Shown: piece after piece, positions 4,973 through 7,339 of the stretch
Layout: every line of letters begins with the position of its first letter
Position numbering within the stretch: position 1 is the stretch's first letter
Assembly: GCA_964422365.1 (NCBI GenBank)
Contig: CAYRAV010000105.1
Coordinates: 1-7,339 of the forward strand
DNA from: CAYRAV01 sp964422365
GTDB taxonomy: Bacteria; Bacillota; Clostridia; Lachnospirales; Lachnospiraceae
Direction: 5' to 3'
Length of the DNA stretch: 7,339 nt
Program-made: the position numbers and the translations under genes
The notes under the pieces: generated by a model
Databases searched by the model: none
Told to the model about the DNA's origin: nothing
What the model saw: the letters and a program-made list of their open reading frames with translations, nothing else

Positions 4973-4998
4973 TCGGAAAGAATGTGGAAAGATTGTTA

Positions 4999-5007
4999 TG
5001 ATATAAT
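4999..5007 (+). promoter_or_regulatory. Extended -10 promoter of the ABC exporter
   Basis: TGATATAAT is a perfect extended -10 (TG-n-TATAAT). No TTGACA-like -35 lies 16-18 bases upstream (the 17-base position reads AGAATG), which fits an activator-dependent promoter. A start near 5014 gives a leader of about 45 bases ending in AAGGGGG (5043-5049), 9 bases before the ATG. Confidence 0.65.
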
Positions 5008-5058
5008 TTATGTTGTTGATAAATAACATAGGCTGTTTTTCTAAGGGGGTTCATCATC

Positions 5059-5754
5059 ATGGAAGTGTTACGCACGGAAAATTTGAAAAAGATATATGGA
5101 AATGGAGTAAATCAGGTAAAAGCATTAGATGGCATCAATCTTTCTGTTAGCCAGGGGAAGTTTGTTTCTATTGTAGGGACAAGCGGCAGCAGAAAATCTA
5201 CATTGTTGCATATGCTTGGAGGTTTGGACAGTCCTACAGAAGGAAAAGTTTTTGTGGAAGGGAAAGATATTTTTTCCATGAAAAAAGATGCGTTGACTAT
5301 TTTTAGAAGAAGAAAGATTGGGTTTGTGTTTCAGGCATTTAATCTTGTTCCAGTATTAAATGTGTATGAGAATATCGTACTTCCCATTGAGTTAGATGGA
5401 AATTCCATCGATAAGGCATACATAGATCAGATCATTACTTCTCTTGGGTTGGAAGAGAAAGTAAACAGCATGCCCAATCAGCTTTCCGGCGGGCAGCAGC
5501 AAAGAGTAGCAATTGCAAGGGCATTAGCAGCGAAGCCTGCTATTGTATTAGCAGATGAACCAACTGGAAATCTGGATTCCCGTACTAGTCAGGATGTGTT
5601 AAGCCTTTTGAAAATAACCGGTCAGAAATTTAATCAGACAATTGTAATGATTACCCATAATGAAGAAATTGCTCAAATGGCGGACCGCATTATAAGAATA
5701 GAAGATGGGAAGATTATGGAAAGGGGAGGCGGTTATTATGAAAATAAAGAATAA
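5059..5754 (+). CDS. ABC transporter ATP-binding protein (MacB/LolD/BceA type) with altered Walker A
   Basis: This is the cytoplasmic ATPase that powers the FtsX-type permease encoded next to it. At 231 residues it is of normal length and complete. It shows a Q loop (GFVFQAFNLVP), the signature LSGGQQQRVAIARAL, Walker B with catalytic glutamate (AIVLADEPTGNLD) and the H-loop histidine (VMITHNEE). The A-loop aromatic is probably Tyr13 (KKIYGNG). The anomaly is in Walker A: residues 40-48 read GTSGSRKST where the family has GTSGSGKST. Codon 45 is AGA (5191-5193) instead of GGA, a one-base change that puts arginine at the last P-loop glycine and should impair nucleotide binding. The rest of the protein shows no decay, so the change is recent, an assembly error, or tolerated. 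The start is set by AAGGGGG 9 bases before ATG 5059. The 3' end overlaps the permease by 17 bases. Promoter and operator precede it. Confidence 0.95.
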   Translation: MEVLRTENLKKIYGNGVNQVKALDGINLSVSQGKFVSIVGTSGSRKSTLLHMLGGLDSPTEGKVFVEGKDIFSMKKDALTIFRRRKIGFVFQAFNLVPVLNVYENIVLPIELDGNSIDKAYIDQIITSLGLEEKVNSMPNQLSGGQQQRVAIARALAAKPAIVLADEPTGNLDSRTSQDVLSLLKITGQKFNQTIVMITHNEEIAQMADRIIRIEDGKIMERGGGYYENKE

Positions 5755-7339
5755 AAAAGTAATTAACCGTATTTCTTTTTGTACCTTAAAAGCAAAACGA
5801 AAGAAAAACCTGATAACAGTTTTTGCAATTATGCTTACCACAATTATGTTCACTGTTTTGTTTATGATTGCTGGTGCTATGAATAAAAGTTTTCAGGAAG
5901 CTACTATGCGGGAAGTGGGAGCAAAAACAATGGCGGAGGTAAAATATATTCTGCCAGAGGACTATGAAAGACTTTCAGGAGATTCTGTAGTAGAGAATCC
6001 CAGCTATCGAATTATTGTAGGGCAGGCAGAGAATGAAGAACTGTTAAAAGTCAATACAGAGATAAATTATGCAGAAGAGGAAAATGCAGAATCCATGTTT
6101 TGTCATTTAGAGGCAGGTACTATGCCTAAAGAAAGGCTTGAAATTGCAACCAGTACATTGGTATTAGATGCTTTGGGGCTGCCTTACAAATTGGGGGAAA
6201 CCGTTACGCTTACATTTTCAGTAGATGAGAAAAAGATTACAGAAAATTTTATACTTTCTGGTTATTGGAAAGGTGATATAGTGGCAATGGCGCAACAATG
6301 TCTGGTATCCAAAATTTATTACAATGAAATAGCACCAACACCAGAGGTTTCGTTTTATCAGTCAGATGGCATACACTATGCAGGTTATTGGATGATGGAT
6401 TTTGATTATTCTAATAGTTGGGATATTGAGGGAAAGACAGTTGCTTTATTAGAACGGAATGGTTATGATAGCAATGTGATAGATTATGGGGTAAACTGGG
6501 CATATACAACCAGTAGTGTGGATACAGAAACATTAGTGTTTATTATTTTTGCTTTATGTCTCATTTTTATTTCAGGTTACTTGATTATCTATAACATCTT
6601 TGCTCTTAATGTTGCAGGGGATATTCAAAGTTATGGGTTATTAAAGACAATAGGAATGACAGAAAAACAGCTAAAAAAGTTAGTGCACCGGCAAGCTGTT
6701 ATTTTATCACTGGCAGGTATTCCGTGTGGTCTTGTGTTTGGTGCTCTTATTGGAAAAGGAATGTTTTCTGTTGTAGTAGTTAATTTTGTAACAAATGGAG
6801 TGATGGAGTTTTCCATTCATCTTGCATTGTTTGCAGGGGCAGCAGTTTTCTCATTTTTTACTGTATGGATGAGCAGCAATAAACCTTGCAGATTGGCAGC
6901 AAAAGTATCCCCGTTTGAGGCAGTTCGATATACAGACATATCATACAATGGAAAAAGGAAGGAAAAGAAAACCAGAAAGGTAACTACATTTTCTTTTGGA
7001 TGGGCGAATATTAGGCGCAATCCCAAAAAAGTAGTAGTTGTTGTATTATCACTATCGCTGAGTATGATTTTGTTAAACTCTGTCTATACATTGGTTAGTG
7101 GATTTGATTTTGATCAGTATGTGTCCTCCTTTTTAGTTGGTGATGCATTATTAACAGATGAAACAGTTTTTCGGGCTAATGCAATGATTGTAGATCATAG
7201 CGGGATAACGGAGGATATACAAAAAGAGTTGAACAATATGGAAGGGATAGAAGGGATACATAATGTATATTTTGAAAGTACGGCTATTGAGATGGAAGAC
7301 ACCATTTATGAGAATATAATACAATTTATTGACAAAAAC
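5738..7339 (+). CDS. FtsX-like ABC transporter permease (3' end outside window)
   Basis: This is the membrane partner of the ATPase; families of this kind move peptides, lipids or antibiotics, or transmit mechanical force, rather than import small solutes. The frame is open from ATG 5738 to the last base, 534 codons. GGGGAGG (5723-5729) lies 8 bases before the ATG, inside the end of the ATPase gene. Hydrophobic segments by eye are about 25-46, 265-287, 320-345, 358-378 and 432-453. Between the first two is a large outside domain (about 48-263). The FtsX motif region follows segment 2 (NVAGDIQSYGLLKTIGMTEKQLKKLV), and VSPFEAVRY (390-398) closes the first repeat. A second helix and outside domain then begin after FSFGWANIRRNPKK, so the whole protein should be a duplicated, about eight-helix permease. 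It differs from BceB, whose large loop lies late in the protein. The substrate is unknown. Confidence 0.95.
   Translation, partial: MKIKNKKVINRISFCTLKAKRKKNLITVFAIMLTTIMFTVLFMIAGAMNKSFQEATMREVGAKTMAEVKYILPEDYERLSGDSVVENPSYRIIVGQAENEELLKVNTEINYAEEENAESMFCHLEAGTMPKERLEIATSTLVLDALGLPYKLGETVTLTFSVDEKKITENFILSGYWKGDIVAMAQQCLVSKIYYNEIAPTPEVSFYQSDGIHYAGYWMMDFDYSNSWDIEGKTVALLERNGYDSNVIDYGVNWAYTTSSVDTETLVFIIFALCLIFISGYLIIYNIFALNVAGDIQSYGLLKTIGMTEKQLKKLVHRQAVILSLAGIPCGLVFGALIGKGMFSVVVVNFVTNGVMEFSIHLALFAGAAVFSFFTVWMSSNKPCRLAAKVSPFEAVRYTDISYNGKRKEKKTRKVTTFSFGWANIRRNPKKVVVVVLSLSLSMILLNSVYTLVSGFDFDQYVSSFLVGDALLTDETVFRANAMIVDHSGITEDIQKELNNMEGIEGIHNVYFESTAIEMEDTIYENIIQFIDKN

Overview
This window looks like chromosomal DNA from a low-G+C Gram-positive anaerobe, probably a Clostridia / Lachnospiraceae-type Firmicute. 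The reasons are the A+T-rich coding sequence, strong AGGAGG-type ribosome binding sites, Firmicute-style promoters, and gene families typical of that group. The taxon is an inference; there is no rRNA or other marker.

Left part (1-2088, + strand): the C-terminal ATPase end of one sensor histidine kinase, then an OmpR-family response regulator, then a second, complete histidine kinase that starts one base after the regulator's stop codon. Right part (about 4950-7339, + strand): an ABC transporter of the MacB/Bce-like type. It has an ATPase and an overlapping FtsX-type permease that runs off the window. In front of it lies an inverted repeat resembling the binding sites of BceR-like regulators, followed by an extended -10 with no recognisable -35. 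The natural reading is a two-component system controlling an exporter, probably for peptide or envelope stress.

Middle part (about 2170-4910): a block that separates the two-component genes from the exporter. It holds a TipA/Mta-like MerR regulator and a carboxymuconolactone decarboxylase (CMD) family protein, both on the - strand. It also holds a short AdhR-like MerR regulator diverging from the CMD gene, and the C-terminal remnant of a tyrosine recombinase. Parts of it are visibly richer in G+C than the flanks, and short direct repeats lie at its two ends, so it looks like the residue of an integrated element. Both MerR regulators have textbook MerR-type promoters next to them: 19-bp spacers with a dyad inside the spacer.

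Points most worth a second look: an arginine replacing the last glycine of the Walker A motif of the ABC ATPase (G45R); a well-placed internal ribosome binding site and ATG that would let the TipAS ligand-binding domain be made on its own; nested direct repeats flanking the middle block; the BceR-like operator; and the second kinase having no transmembrane segment. I see no CRISPR array, tRNA, rRNA or clearly novel defence system.
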